DNA of 64,000 nucleotides from JACCTI01 sp038237435 (lineage in GTDB: Bacteria > Verrucomicrobiota > Verrucomicrobiia > Chthoniobacterales > UBA10450): positions 397,408 to 461,407 of the forward strand of contig JBBRYT010000001.1 of NCBI GenBank assembly GCA_038237435.1, written 5' to 3'. Below the pieces are notes generated by a model. That model worked only from the letters and a program-made list of their open reading frames with translations, did no database searches and had not been told where the DNA came from. A program made the translations under genes and the position numbers. Of the stretch, positions 25,681 to 34,849 are shown one piece after another; position 1 is the stretch's first letter, and each line of letters opens with the position of its first letter.

Positions 25681-26778
25681 GTGAGCGAGGGCGATTCCAA
25701 ATCTACTCCTCTTTACGAAGAGCATCGGCGTCTGGCCGCGAAAATCATTCCCTTCGGCGGCTGGCTCATGCCGGTGCAGTACACCAGCATTTCCGACGAA
25801 CATCAGGCGGTGCGGAACAACGTCGGCGTGTTCGATATTTCGCACATGGGTCAATTGAATGCGTCGGGCGCGAACGCCGGCGGTTGGTTGAATCGCATGC
25901 TGACCAACAACATCGACAAGCTCGAAGTTGGCACCGGGCAATACACTTTCTTGTTGAACGAACGCGGCGGAATTATCGACGACCTGATTGTTTATCGTAC
26001 GGGCGATACCGAATTCTTGTTGGTGGTGAATGCATCGCGCACCGATGAAGATTTCGCGTGGCTGGAGAAACATATTGGTAAAGATGTCAGCTTAACCAGA
26101 CTGCCGGATCGCGCCGGGCTCGCGGTGCAAGGCCCGAAAGTCGCGCTATTATTTCAAAAACTTCTCAGTGCTGATAAAGCGCTACCGGCGCGAAATGAAA
26201 TCAAGGAATTTGATTACGACGGTGGGAAGTTGACCATTGCGCGGACCGGTTACACCGGCGAAGACGGCGTGGAAGTTTTCTTCGCGGCGAAAGACGCGGC
26301 GAAAATTTGGAATGACCTGCTGAAGGCGGGCGACTCGTTAGGCATCAAACCTTGTGGGCTCGGTGCACGCGACACGTTGCGCTTGGAAATGTGTTATCCG
26401 CTAAACGGTTCCGATTTAAGTCCTGAGCACAATCCAATCGAAGCGGGGCTTGGATTTTTCGTTGATCTGAACAAAGAAGATTTCATCGGCCGCGATGTTT
26501 TGAAAGAAGTGAAAGAGAAAGGCGCGGCGCGCCGCCTCGTTCCCTTCAAGATGAAAGGCAAAGGTCCGCCGCCGCGCCCGCATTACCCGGTGTGGCAAAG
26601 CGGCGAAAAAATCGGCGAGGTAAACAGCGGCACTCTTTCGCCGAGTTTGAGTCAGGGCATTGGCATGACTTACGTCCCGACCGCGAATGCAAAGATCGGC
26701 ACCGAATTGGAAATCGAAATTCGCGGACAAAAATTTCCTGCTATCATCGAAAAGAAACCACTCTACAAAAAGACATGA
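25681..26778 (+). CDS. gcvT: glycine cleavage system T protein (aminomethyltransferase)
   Basis: Transfers the methylene unit from H protein-bound aminomethyl to tetrahydrofolate. About 365 residues, starting GTG at 25681 (SEGDSKSTPLYEEHRRL); a TTG 36 bases upstream would lengthen it. Motifs include FGGWLMPVQYTSISDEHQAV, GVFDISHMGQL, IDDLIVYRTGD and ARTGYTGEDGVEVF, then LGARDTLRLEMCYPLNGSDL. It overlaps gcvH by ATGA. No gcvP follows, so the P protein is encoded elsewhere. No glycine riboswitch fits in the 100-base upstream gap. Confidence 0.93.
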   Translation: MSEGDSKSTPLYEEHRRLAAKIIPFGGWLMPVQYTSISDEHQAVRNNVGVFDISHMGQLNASGANAGGWLNRMLTNNIDKLEVGTGQYTFLLNERGGIIDDLIVYRTGDTEFLLVVNASRTDEDFAWLEKHIGKDVSLTRLPDRAGLAVQGPKVALLFQKLLSADKALPARNEIKEFDYDGGKLTIARTGYTGEDGVEVFFAAKDAAKIWNDLLKAGDSLGIKPCGLGARDTLRLEMCYPLNGSDLSPEHNPIEAGLGFFVDLNKEDFIGRDVLKEVKEKGAARRLVPFKMKGKGPPPRPHYPVWQSGEKIGEVNSGTLSPSLSQGIGMTYVPTANAKIGTELEIEIRGQKFPAIIEKKPLYKKT

Positions 26779-27155
26779 GCAACGTTCCCGAGGATCTTCG
26801 TTACACTGAATCGCACGAATGGGTGCGCGTGGAAGGCGACAAAGCGCGCGTCGGCATTACCGATCACGCGCAGGCCGAGCTGACCGATGTCGTTTACGTC
26901 GAGCTGCCGAAAGTCGGGACGCAAGTAGAAGCGCGTGGACAAATCGCGGTGGTCGAATCAGTGAAGGCGGCCAGCGACATTTATGCGCCGATCAAAGGCG
27001 AAGTGGTGGAAGCGAACGAAGCGCTTTCGAATAATCCGGCGTTGGTTAATACCGATCCGTTCGGCGAAGGCTGGATCTTCGTTTTGAAAATGGCGGCGCC
27101 CGACGATGTGAAGCAGCTCAAAGATGCCGGCGCCTACAAACAGGCGATCGGTTAA
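26775..27155 (+). CDS. gcvH: glycine cleavage system H protein
   Basis: Lipoylated carrier of the glycine cleavage system, 126 residues. Starts MSNVPEDLRYTESHEWVRVE, with the lipoyl-lysine in VVESVKAASDIYAPIKGEV. Its ATG overlaps the gcvT stop as ATGA, so the two are translationally coupled. At the 3' end its TAA and the TAA of the convergent response-regulator gene interlock in a GTTAAC palindrome (27152-27155). Confidence 0.95.
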   Translation: MSNVPEDLRYTESHEWVRVEGDKARVGITDHAQAELTDVVYVELPKVGTQVEARGQIAVVESVKAASDIYAPIKGEVVEANEALSNNPALVNTDPFGEGWIFVLKMAAPDDVKQLKDAGAYKQAIG

Positions 27156-27571
27156 CCTTTGCTCACACGATAGCCGGCGCCGATTACCTCGGCCGGGGCT
27201 TTGAACAGTTCCGCGACGTAGCGGACAAAATCTTCGATTCGAATCGGGTTCGCGAAGAAGCTGTAACCGCTCAGGATCCCCGCCGAAACGGCGGTTTCGG
27301 TGGAGGGATTAACGCCGAGAAAAACGACCGGCGTGTCTTTGAATTCAGGATCGGTCTGCAACTCGCGCGCGGCTGCGTTCGCTCGAGGATGATTCATCGC
27401 GATGTCGAACAGGACCAAATCCGGTTGGAAAAATCGGGCGGTCTGGACTGCGCACCGGCAATCGCGTTCTTCCTTAATCAGATACTTGCCAGTCGCTTCG
27501 AGCGCGCGCCTAACGAGTGCTGTCACTCGTGGCTCATAATCCACCAGCAGGATTTTTTTTACGAAGGTCAT
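27152..27571 (-). CDS. single-domain response regulator
   Basis: A receiver-only protein of about 139 residues. It begins MTFVKKILLVDYEPRVTALV (acidic pair reduced to Asp-Tyr-Glu) and has the phospho-acceptor Asp in DLVLFDIAMNHPRANA. The usual Thr/Ser and Lys positions appear as VVFLGVNP and FFANPI, the last with Asn in place of Lys, so it departs from the canonical switch residues. A longer frame adds 14 residues upstream of the chosen ATG. No kinase is adjacent. A motif copy with a GAGTG/CACTC hairpin lies inside it at 27509. Confidence 0.75.
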   Translation of the reverse strand: MTFVKKILLVDYEPRVTALVRRALEATGKYLIKEERDCRCAVQTARFFQPDLVLFDIAMNHPRANAAARELQTDPEFKDTPVVFLGVNPSTETAVSAGILSGYSFFANPIRIEDFVRYVAELFKAPAEVIGAGYRVSKG

Positions 27572-27609
27572 CGCGCTGCTCTTCTTTAAGCAACGCGTAT
27601 GCCATGACT

Positions 27610-28278
27610 TCAAACGAGTGAGGTCACAGTGCTGACCGCCAGTGCAAGAATGAGCGTGTTGAAGGCGAAGGACAAAATTCCGTGCAGCAAAACAAGCTGG
27701 CGGATGCCGCGCGCGGTGACTTGCACGTCGGAGACCTGAAAGGTCATGCCGATGACGAAAGAGAAATACGCGAAATCGAGATAGCCCGGATTCTTTTCGC
27801 CGGGAAAATCCAAACCGCCTGCGCGTGTTTTCGCATCTTCGCTATCGCCGTAATAGGTGTGAGCATAATGCAAACCGAAGACGGTATGCACGAGGCCCCA
27901 CGACGAGATCACGGCCATTAAAGTAAGTATTACGTGTAAGGCGAGATGCGGCTGCGCGCCGTTCTTGTCGTGTCGCAAAAGAAAAATGACCGCGAGCAGC
28001 GCGGCGCAGGAAGCAAGGATGACGAAGACCGTGATTAATGGGCCGGCCACGTCCTGCCGTTGCACCTTTTTTCTGATTTCCTGATGCGCTGTGTTGAGAA
28101 TGCTGATCCACGCCAGGCTCAACGCGGAAAGCGCGTATGCATCCCAGGTCGCGATCATGTGCGTGGTCAACTGCATGCGACCGCTCAAGGCGAACCAAAC
28201 GACGATGGCGAACAAGAGCGAAATCGCGACGCGCCAGTTCGCGCTCATGCCCGCAATGGTTTCGCGAAGACCCCTCAC
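27610..28278 (-). CDS. DUF1345 family membrane protein
   Basis: A 222-residue membrane protein with about five hydrophobic segments (VAISLLFAIVVWFAL, ALSALSLAWISIL, LITVFVILASCAALLAVIFL, LHVILTLMAVISSWGLVHTV, LLHGILSFAFNTLILALAV). The family signature HYAHTYYGD followed by FPGEKNPGYLDFAYFSFVIG is clear. The role of DUF1345 proteins is unknown to me. It is upstream of the response-regulator gene on the same strand. Confidence 0.82.
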   Translation of the reverse strand: MRGLRETIAGMSANWRVAISLLFAIVVWFALSGRMQLTTHMIATWDAYALSALSLAWISILNTAHQEIRKKVQRQDVAGPLITVFVILASCAALLAVIFLLRHDKNGAQPHLALHVILTLMAVISSWGLVHTVFGLHYAHTYYGDSEDAKTRAGGLDFPGEKNPGYLDFAYFSFVIGMTFQVSDVQVTARGIRQLVLLHGILSFAFNTLILALAVSTVTSLV

Positions 28279-28321
28279 CGCGGCCAGTTAACGAGCGCAA
28301 GCGCGCGCCGCAAGCAATTGC

Positions 28322-29680
28322 TTACGCGAAGAATCCGAGATCGGGATGGGCGAAGTGTCCGATGTTCGGCAAGACCGTCGGCATATCGGATGCGCTTACA
28401 CCGAACCAGGTGGCGAGCGTACTGGAAAATTCATCGACCGCTGTCGTCGGAATCCAGCGGCCCTGGCCGGTGTCGTCGGGACCATTAACTGCGAGCGTCG
28501 GGAAAGTCCCGAACAGGCGGCCGCCCTTGACCGCCCCGCCCAGAACAAATTGATGACTGCCCCAGCCGTGATCGGAACCGGAACCGTTCGTCGGATAAGT
28601 GCGGCCGAAATCGGAAGCGGTAAATGTTGTCACCGAATCCGCCACACCGAGCTCGTTCGTGGCGGAATAAAATGCATTCAAGGCCTGACTTAATTCCGTA
28701 AGCAATCCTGCCTGACCCGCGAGTTGATCGCCGTGCGTGTCGTAACCGCCAACGGAACAGAAAAATATTTGGCGGCGCATGCTGAGATTGTTTCTCGCCG
28801 AAATTAATTTCGCGATCATGCTCAACTGACCGCCGAGACCAGTGGCCGGGAATTGGGTGGTCAATGCCGGAACGCCAGCGAGCGCGGAAGTGAGCAGATC
28901 GTTATCGGCAATCCCGCGTGAGACCGTATCGGCGTACGCCTGTTGGAAGAGATTGTTTTGCGGCTGCGCCAGTAGATCCTTGAACGCTTGCAGACGTATG
29001 TTCGCATTCGCACTGCCATCGAAACCGCTCAGACCGATGCTCCCGGTCGGCGAAACCGTGAAGGGCAAAACCAGATTGCCGACTTCAAAAGTGTTGGTGC
29101 CCGCAATCGAAATGGAGAGGGAAATTTTCGAGCCGCTGTTGAGCGACTGCAAAAGATCGGCCATCCGCCCGCCCCAACCGGTGCGCGAAATTTGATCCGA
29201 GACGGAAGTTTGCCACTGCACCGACTGATCAGCGTGCGAGAAAAGTTGATTCGGCACGGCCGCGCCGCCGGAAAGATATTGCGCGCGCGTGATCGGCGCG
29301 ACGAGCGTGCCGACATTCGCCACCATCGCGAGATGGCCAGCGTTGAAAAGCTGCTGCAACTCCGGCAGATTCGGATGAAACGCAAAATCGCGCCCGTCGC
29401 CGCCTTGCAAGGTGAGCGGGAGCAAACTGCTTTGTGGAAGCGCCAGGATGCCGCGCGCGGCTGCGTAGTTAGTGTAGCCGGCATTATCGTGCGGAATGAG
29501 AACGTTGTTGGCGTCGTTGCCACCGAAAAGGAAAAGACAAATTAACGCTTTGTAATCCGTGCCCGAGATCGTCGCGGCACTTAGCCGGCGTAAATCGAGA
29601 ATGGTGTTTAGGATTCCAGTCGTGCCCAGCGCGGCGCAGGCGGCCTGCCGAATGAAAGTGCGACGAGTCGGTGCGTACAT
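28322..29680 (-). CDS. DUF1501 family protein with Tat-like signal
   Basis: A 452-residue exported protein of the sulfatase/phosphatase-like DUF1501 family, common in planctomycetes, verrucomicrobia and acidobacteria. It starts with a twin-arginine signal (YAPTRRTFIRQAACAALGTT). Family features are LICLFLFGGNDANNVLIPHD, the mid-region FSHADQSVQWQT and the C-terminal FTASDFGRTYPTNGSGSDHG, WGSHQFVLGGAVKGG. It lies 2 bases downstream of the DUF1800 gene; the pair is a conserved two-gene unit of unknown function. Confidence 0.85.
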   Translation of the reverse strand: MYAPTRRTFIRQAACAALGTTGILNTILDLRRLSAATISGTDYKALICLFLFGGNDANNVLIPHDNAGYTNYAAARGILALPQSSLLPLTLQGGDGRDFAFHPNLPELQQLFNAGHLAMVANVGTLVAPITRAQYLSGGAAVPNQLFSHADQSVQWQTSVSDQISRTGWGGRMADLLQSLNSGSKISLSISIAGTNTFEVGNLVLPFTVSPTGSIGLSGFDGSANANIRLQAFKDLLAQPQNNLFQQAYADTVSRGIADNDLLTSALAGVPALTTQFPATGLGGQLSMIAKLISARNNLSMRRQIFFCSVGGYDTHGDQLAGQAGLLTELSQALNAFYSATNELGVADSVTTFTASDFGRTYPTNGSGSDHGWGSHQFVLGGAVKGGRLFGTFPTLAVNGPDDTGQGRWIPTTAVDEFSSTLATWFGVSASDMPTVLPNIGHFAHPDLGFFA

Positions 29681-29682
29681 GG

Positions 29683-32613
29683 TTACCTTTCGATCGCGAA
29701 CTCGGGCGAATTGATCACGAGATAAATGGCGGTCCGCGCGCGCTCGGTTGGATTGTTCGCCGGGATTTGTCCGATGGCGTTGATCAATGTGTTGCGCATC
29801 GCGCTTGACATGCTGCCTTCGAGCAAAACTGAATTGAGGTGATCGACCAGGTTCGTCGGATTCGCAGCGAGCGAAATCTCGGTCGAAAGATTGAGAGTGA
29901 TCTTGTCGGTACTCGGACCAAGAGAAGTGTAAATGGCGTTACGCAAATAATTCGCAGTCGCGACGGTGGTCGTTTCGGTGGTGATTTCAAATTCCGGACT
30001 GCGCAGACCAGCCGCCGCGATCGCACCCGGCGATTCGTAATCGGGCTCGAAGAAATTGAAAACGGTCGGCGAGTAGTAGGCCGCTTCGTCGAAGGAATTG
30101 TAAGCGTTGCGGACGGAAAAGTGTCTGGATGGCGAAGTGGCGTTGAAGGCGCGCAGAAGAGTCGTTAGGCGAATGACCGGCTCCCGTTGTTTTCCCGCGC
30201 CTTGTTCGACGCGGACGTTCCCGCGCGCGTCGTAATCCATCAGGACGGCGCGGACCACTGCTTTCAAATCCCCCCGCACACCGCTGCCGTTGTTGTTAAA
30301 AACGGAAGCGACCCGATAGACGTAGCCCGGGCCCGGATTACTCGTGACCAAACGCTGGATCAATTGCCGCGCGATGAATGGCCCAACGTTCGGATGATTG
30401 AAAATCGTATCGAGCGTTTGCTTCAAGTCTTGCCCCGCGGTTTGGCCGGCTGGGAGAACCACGCCGTTTAAAATCGTTTTCGCATTCAAGTCGTGATGCG
30501 TTGCGATGTTGATCATCGGATCGCGCCAATCCTGTTTGGCCGGTCCCGGTTTGAAAATTGGCGTGCCGGTTTGGAAAAAAGTCCAGCCGGTCAACGCGGC
30601 GGCGGTACCTAAGATTGCGTCCTGACTATAAGTGGGAATTGGAAAGGCGTTCGAGCCGAGGGTGAGACTAGCGTCGAGATTCAAATCGTAGAGCCCGATG
30701 GAAAAGAGCTGCATGATTTCGCGCGCGTAGTTCTCGTTAGGCAAAGTGCCCGCTTGCGCGTTGCCTTTGTCATTTTCCAACATGTTCAAATAGGCGCCCA
30801 TCGCCGGATTGAGCGTGATGTCTTCCAGCAGTTGCCGGTAATTTCCGAACGCGTCTTTCACCAGGACGTCGTAGTAAGCGGGTAAGGCGAATGGCTTGTT
30901 ACCGAGGCCGGCGCTGTTCAGCGAGACGACTAGAATTTCGCTAAGCGCGAACGCCACCCGCTGGCGCAATTGATCGGACGCGGAGACGGCGTAGGTCCAC
31001 CAGGCATCGTTCGCCATGGTTTGCGTCGGCTGGTTCGGTGTCGCGCTGGGCGATGGCGACGGACTGGGCAGCGCCGCGAAGGCTGCATCGACAAACGCGA
31101 GGTGCGAAGAAGTCGCGGTCGCGAATTGGTCGTTCAGAAATTTATCGAATCCATCCGTTTGCACCTTCGTGATCAGTGCGCTGGTCGCGCCGAAAGTTGA
31201 TTGCGAAAGGAAACGCGCTGCGTCCGTGGGCGATGGAGTCCCGCCGGCCAGCGGCGGAGCGGGCGTCGGCACAGGCGCGGTTTGCGCTCCGTTCGCGAGG
31301 GTGAAGAAACCCTTGATTTCACCGCTCGGATAATTCGAGGTGTGAATATTAAGGTAGGTGCCGCCGGCTTTAATCGCGGCCACGATGTCAGCGACCGTGG
31401 TCGCGCCGACCGGCGTGAAAACCCAGATGTAACTGCCATCCGGTTGCGGCGTCGCGGCGTCGATGTCGAACCAGATCGTGCCGTTCGTCCCGTGGATGTG
31501 CATGCCAGTGACCGGCGAAGAAAGATTGCTGAAGTTAAAAGATAGGACGGCGGATTTTTCGTCGTCCGACAAACGCAGGACGGCGGTGCCGGAGCCCATC
31601 GAAGTTGTGCCGCTCTGCGCGCGCATCTCGGTCACGAAGAGGGTTGATCCATCGGCCTGCGGCGGCTGATCAAGATCATACATCTCGAGCAAAGCGACGC
31701 CGGTGGTACGGTTCGCGCCGTGGACGATGGCGGTATAAACCCCTGGAGTGAAAGTATAGATGAGCGCCGGCTCCCGATCGTCATTAGGCGCGAGTGTGCT
31801 GGCCTGGATTTCAGTTTGCTGATTGCTCCGCCAGTTGTCGTTCGACCCGATGATCGCGCCAGTCGAGTCGTGCAGTTCCAGAGTCGGATCGGAGATGCTT
31901 CCGGGAATGGGAACGCCGTTGAGATAAAGCGACGGCCCGAGCACGCGCATGATCATTTTTTTCGGCACGCTTCCACTCACGATAAAGCCGCCGATCATGA
32001 CGTTGTCGTCCGTGAGGACCTTGCCCCGCGTGGAAAGATTGGCCAGACGCGAAGGAGAGTCAGGCGGATCGAGATCATAAACTTCCAAGAGGGCCACGCC
32101 GCTCGTGTTATTCACGCCTTGGGCAATGACGGTGTAGAGACCAGGCGGGAGCGTTGCGATGAGCGCGGACTCCGAATCGTTGGACGGAGCTTTATTGGTG
32201 GCGAGAATCTCGGCCTGCTGCGTGGTCTGCCAATTATCGTTCGAGCCGATCAAAGCGCCGGAAGCGTCATGCAATTCCAGCCTCGGATCGCTCAATGTTC
32301 CAGGCAGCGGCAGCGACGGACCGAGCGCGCGCAGGAGAAGTTTTTTCGGCGCGCTGCCATTAATAATGAAGCCGCTGATTAAAACATTGTCGCCCGTCTG
32401 CACCACCATGCGGGTGGAGAGATTGGTTACGGTCGAGACAGATTGCGCGGATGTTAGATTGCCTAACGACCCTAGGAGAAAGGCGCTGCCTAACAAGAGG
32501 AAAAACTGCCTAACAAGTGGTCGATTTCCGAGGTGCAACGATGATCTAACCGCAGCGTTTTGAAAAAGTCGCGGATTGTTCTCACGAATCGCTGTGCTTA
32601 GTTTCCCGTTCAT
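29683..32613 (-). CDS. DUF1800 family protein with duplicated N-terminal modules and a CHRD domain
   Basis: A secreted protein of about 976 residues. After a signal peptide near residues 36-60 (FFLLLGSAFLLGSLGNLTSA) come two tandem modules of about 130 residues, each with LSTR, a DNV(L/M)I(S/G)GFI strand, a LGPSL motif, (L)ELHD and ALLE(V/M)YDLD. A CHRD-type domain follows (MHIHGTNGTIWFDIDA, YLNIHTSNYPSGEIKGFF). The C-terminal 500 residues are DUF1800 (RFLSQSTFGATSALITKVQ, LPNENYAREIMQLFSIGLYD). I take ATG 32613 as start; it shares a CATG with the xseB start, and a TTG at 32538 is possible. Immediately upstream of the DUF1501 gene. Confidence 0.82.
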   Translation of the reverse strand: MNGKLSTAIRENNPRLFQNAAVRSSLHLGNRPLVRQFFLLLGSAFLLGSLGNLTSAQSVSTVTNLSTRMVVQTGDNVLISGFIINGSAPKKLLLRALGPSLPLPGTLSDPRLELHDASGALIGSNDNWQTTQQAEILATNKAPSNDSESALIATLPPGLYTVIAQGVNNTSGVALLEVYDLDPPDSPSRLANLSTRGKVLTDDNVMIGGFIVSGSVPKKMIMRVLGPSLYLNGVPIPGSISDPTLELHDSTGAIIGSNDNWRSNQQTEIQASTLAPNDDREPALIYTFTPGVYTAIVHGANRTTGVALLEMYDLDQPPQADGSTLFVTEMRAQSGTTSMGSGTAVLRLSDDEKSAVLSFNFSNLSSPVTGMHIHGTNGTIWFDIDAATPQPDGSYIWVFTPVGATTVADIVAAIKAGGTYLNIHTSNYPSGEIKGFFTLANGAQTAPVPTPAPPLAGGTPSPTDAARFLSQSTFGATSALITKVQTDGFDKFLNDQFATATSSHLAFVDAAFAALPSPSPSPSATPNQPTQTMANDAWWTYAVSASDQLRQRVAFALSEILVVSLNSAGLGNKPFALPAYYDVLVKDAFGNYRQLLEDITLNPAMGAYLNMLENDKGNAQAGTLPNENYAREIMQLFSIGLYDLNLDASLTLGSNAFPIPTYSQDAILGTAAALTGWTFFQTGTPIFKPGPAKQDWRDPMINIATHHDLNAKTILNGVVLPAGQTAGQDLKQTLDTIFNHPNVGPFIARQLIQRLVTSNPGPGYVYRVASVFNNNGSGVRGDLKAVVRAVLMDYDARGNVRVEQGAGKQREPVIRLTTLLRAFNATSPSRHFSVRNAYNSFDEAAYYSPTVFNFFEPDYESPGAIAAAGLRSPEFEITTETTTVATANYLRNAIYTSLGPSTDKITLNLSTEISLAANPTNLVDHLNSVLLEGSMSSAMRNTLINAIGQIPANNPTERARTAIYLVINSPEFAIER
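32462..32520. repeat. three dispersed-motif copies clustered in a signal-peptide coding region
   Basis: CCTAACGAC (32462), CCTAACAAGAGG (32489) and CCTAACAAGTGG (32509) occur within 59 bases. On the coding (minus) strand they spell GTTAGGC and supply the Leu-Gly and Val-Arg codons of the DUF1800 signal peptide. Two carry A in place of the core G. Confidence 0.8.
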
Positions 32614-32923
32614 GTCTGCGACCGCGGCGAAGAAGCCCAACGAATTAAATTTTGAAGCGGCCATGGATCGGCTGGAAGCGATTGTCGATGAGATGGAGTC
32701 GGGCAAAATGCAGCTGGAAGATTTAATTGTGCGCTACGAAGAAGGGATGAAGTTGGTCAAGACCTGCCAGGAGCGTCTGGCCAGCGCGGAGCAACGTATA
32801 GAGATCATCACACGCAATCACGCCGGCAAGCCAGTGGTGAAACCTTTTGAAGCAACTTCAGAGCCGCCGCGGCCTTCGATTTCGGCGGAAAAAAAACAAA
32901 ATGACGACGTCAGACTCTTCTAG
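32612..32923 (+). CDS. xseB: exodeoxyribonuclease VII small subunit
   Basis: Small subunit of ExoVII, 103 residues. The helical core is typical: LNFEAAMDRLEAIVDEMESG, KMQLEDLIVRYEEGMKLVK, CQERLASAEQRIEII. It has about 25 residues beyond the usual C-terminus. xseA is not in the window. The gene overlaps dxs by 23 bases; an xseB-dxs pairing (often with ispA) is known in many bacteria. Start ATG at 32612. Confidence 0.92.
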   Translation: MSATAAKKPNELNFEAAMDRLEAIVDEMESGKMQLEDLIVRYEEGMKLVKTCQERLASAEQRIEIITRNHAGKPVVKPFEATSEPPRPSISAEKKQNDDVRLF

Positions 32924-34832
32924 CAACGGCAGCGGCGCGCATCTCTTGAAAGGGATTCACGGGCCCGCCGATATCAAGGCGCTCAACGAAGCCGACCTGC
33001 CGCAGCTCGCGCAGGAAGTGCGCGAGGAATTGATCGACGTGCTTTCGAAAACCGGCGGACATCTCGGTCCGAATCTTGGCGTGGTTGAGTTGACTATTGC
33101 GCTCCATCGCGTGTTTGAAACGCCGAAGGACAAATTTGTCTTCGACGTGAGCCATCAAGGCTACGTCCACAAAATGTTTACCGGCCGACTCGATCGCATC
33201 CACACCATGCGGCAGTACGAAGGGCTTAACGGATTTCTGCTGCGTACGGAAAGCGAACACGACTCTTATGGCGCCGGGCATGCCGGGACGGCGTTGTCGG
33301 CCGGCCTGGGAATGGCGGTCGGTCGCGATTTGCGTGGGAGCGATGAACACGTCGTCGTGGTCGCGGGCGACGCGGCCTTTACCTGTGGTATCAGTTACGA
33401 GGCGCTTAATAATGCGCGTTCGCAGACGAAGCGTTTCATCGTTGTCCTAAATGATAACGAATGGTCGATCGCTAAAAATGTCGGCGCGATTGCGAATTAT
33501 CTAAACAACATCGTCGCGAGTCCGACTTACGCCGGATTGCACGATAAGGCGCGCCGTTTCGTGGAATATATCGGCGGCAAAACCGCGGTGCATCTCGCCC
33601 ACAAATTCGAAGAGGGCGTAAAGAACTTGTTAGTCCCGAGCGTGATCTTCGAAGAACTCGGGATGCGTTACTACGGCCCGATCGATGGGCACGACATTCC
33701 GTTGCTCACGCGCACGTTCGAATTTTTGAAGACGCAGGATGAGCCGGTGCTGCTGCACATCCTGACGAAAAAAGGCAAAGGCTACGAACCGGCGATCGCG
33801 AAGCCGGATAAGTTTCACGGGCTGGGTAAATACAAAATCGATAGCGGCGAAACTGCGGCCAGTCCCACGCCAACGTATTCGGAATACATCGGCAAGACGC
33901 TCGCGAAATTCGCCGACACCAATCAAAAGATCGTCGCCATCACCGCGGCCATGCCCAGTGGCACCGGGCTTGGATTATTCCAGGCGCAACATCCGACGCG
34001 TTATTTCGATGTCGGCATCGCGGAAGAACACGCCGCGCTTTTCGCCTGCGGCATGGCGACGCAGGGACTCAAGCCGTTCCTCACGATTTACTCAACCTTC
34101 ATGCAGCGCGCTTACGACATGATCATCCACGACATTGCGCTGCAAAATCTCAACGTCGCGCTTTGCATGGATCGCGCGGGACTCAGCGGCGACGACGGTC
34201 CGACGCATCATGGCTTATTCGACATCGGCTATCTTCGCCACATCCCAAACATCGTGCACATGCAACCGAAGGACGAAGACGAATTCGTCGACATGCTTTG
34301 GACGATGGCTAATTACAACTCCGGCCCGATCGCGATTCGTTACCCGCGGGGCGCTGGCACTGGCGCCCAACCAAAACCTGAGCCGAAGTTACTCGAGATC
34401 GGCAAGGCCGAAGTTGTGCAACACGGCCGCGACGCCGCCATCTTCGGACTGGGTAATATGTTCGAAGTCGGGCAAGAGGCCGCGAAGAAATTGGAAGCGC
34501 AAGGCTACTCCGTCGCGCTGGTCAATCCGCGCTGGATCAAGCCGCTGGACACGGGCACGCTCGAGTTTTTCGCGCGCAGTGTGCAGGTCGTGGCCACGCT
34601 CGAAGATCACGTCTTGCACAACGGATTCGGTTGCGCCGTCATGGAGCATTTGCACTCGCAGATGATCAACACGCCCGTCGTGCGCATCGGCTGGCCCGAT
34701 CAATTCATCGAGCACGGCACGATTCCGATCTTGCGGCAGAAACATGGCCTAACGAGTGATGCGCTCGTCGAAAAAATTTTGCCGCTCCTGGAAAAAACGA
34801 AGCGCACGGTTCTACAGCCGAGCGTTGCCTAA
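32901..34832 (+). CDS. dxs: 1-deoxy-D-xylulose-5-phosphate synthase
   Basis: Thiamine-diphosphate enzyme opening the MEP pathway from pyruvate and glyceraldehyde-3-phosphate. 643 residues, usual length. Motifs include GHLGPNLGVVELTIALH, FVFDVSHQGYVHKMFTGR, the cofactor motif VAGDAAFTCGISYEALN with LNDNEWSI, YYGPIDGHDIP, and the C-terminal DRAGLSGDDGPTHHGLFDI. The ATG at 32901 overlaps xseB by 23 bases. The GDAAFTCG cofactor sequence is slightly divergent from the usual GDGA(L/M)TGG. Motif copies lie near the end (34748) and provide the stop TAA (34828). Confidence 0.94.
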   Translation: MTTSDSSSNGSGAHLLKGIHGPADIKALNEADLPQLAQEVREELIDVLSKTGGHLGPNLGVVELTIALHRVFETPKDKFVFDVSHQGYVHKMFTGRLDRIHTMRQYEGLNGFLLRTESEHDSYGAGHAGTALSAGLGMAVGRDLRGSDEHVVVVAGDAAFTCGISYEALNNARSQTKRFIVVLNDNEWSIAKNVGAIANYLNNIVASPTYAGLHDKARRFVEYIGGKTAVHLAHKFEEGVKNLLVPSVIFEELGMRYYGPIDGHDIPLLTRTFEFLKTQDEPVLLHILTKKGKGYEPAIAKPDKFHGLGKYKIDSGETAASPTPTYSEYIGKTLAKFADTNQKIVAITAAMPSGTGLGLFQAQHPTRYFDVGIAEEHAALFACGMATQGLKPFLTIYSTFMQRAYDMIIHDIALQNLNVALCMDRAGLSGDDGPTHHGLFDIGYLRHIPNIVHMQPKDEDEFVDMLWTMANYNSGPIAIRYPRGAGTGAQPKPEPKLLEIGKAEVVQHGRDAAIFGLGNMFEVGQEAAKKLEAQGYSVALVNPRWIKPLDTGTLEFFARSVQVVATLEDHVLHNGFGCAVMEHLHSQMINTPVVRIGWPDQFIEHGTIPILRQKHGLTSDALVEKILPLLEKTKRTVLQPSVA

Positions 34833-34849
34833 CGAGTCGCATTCATCAC

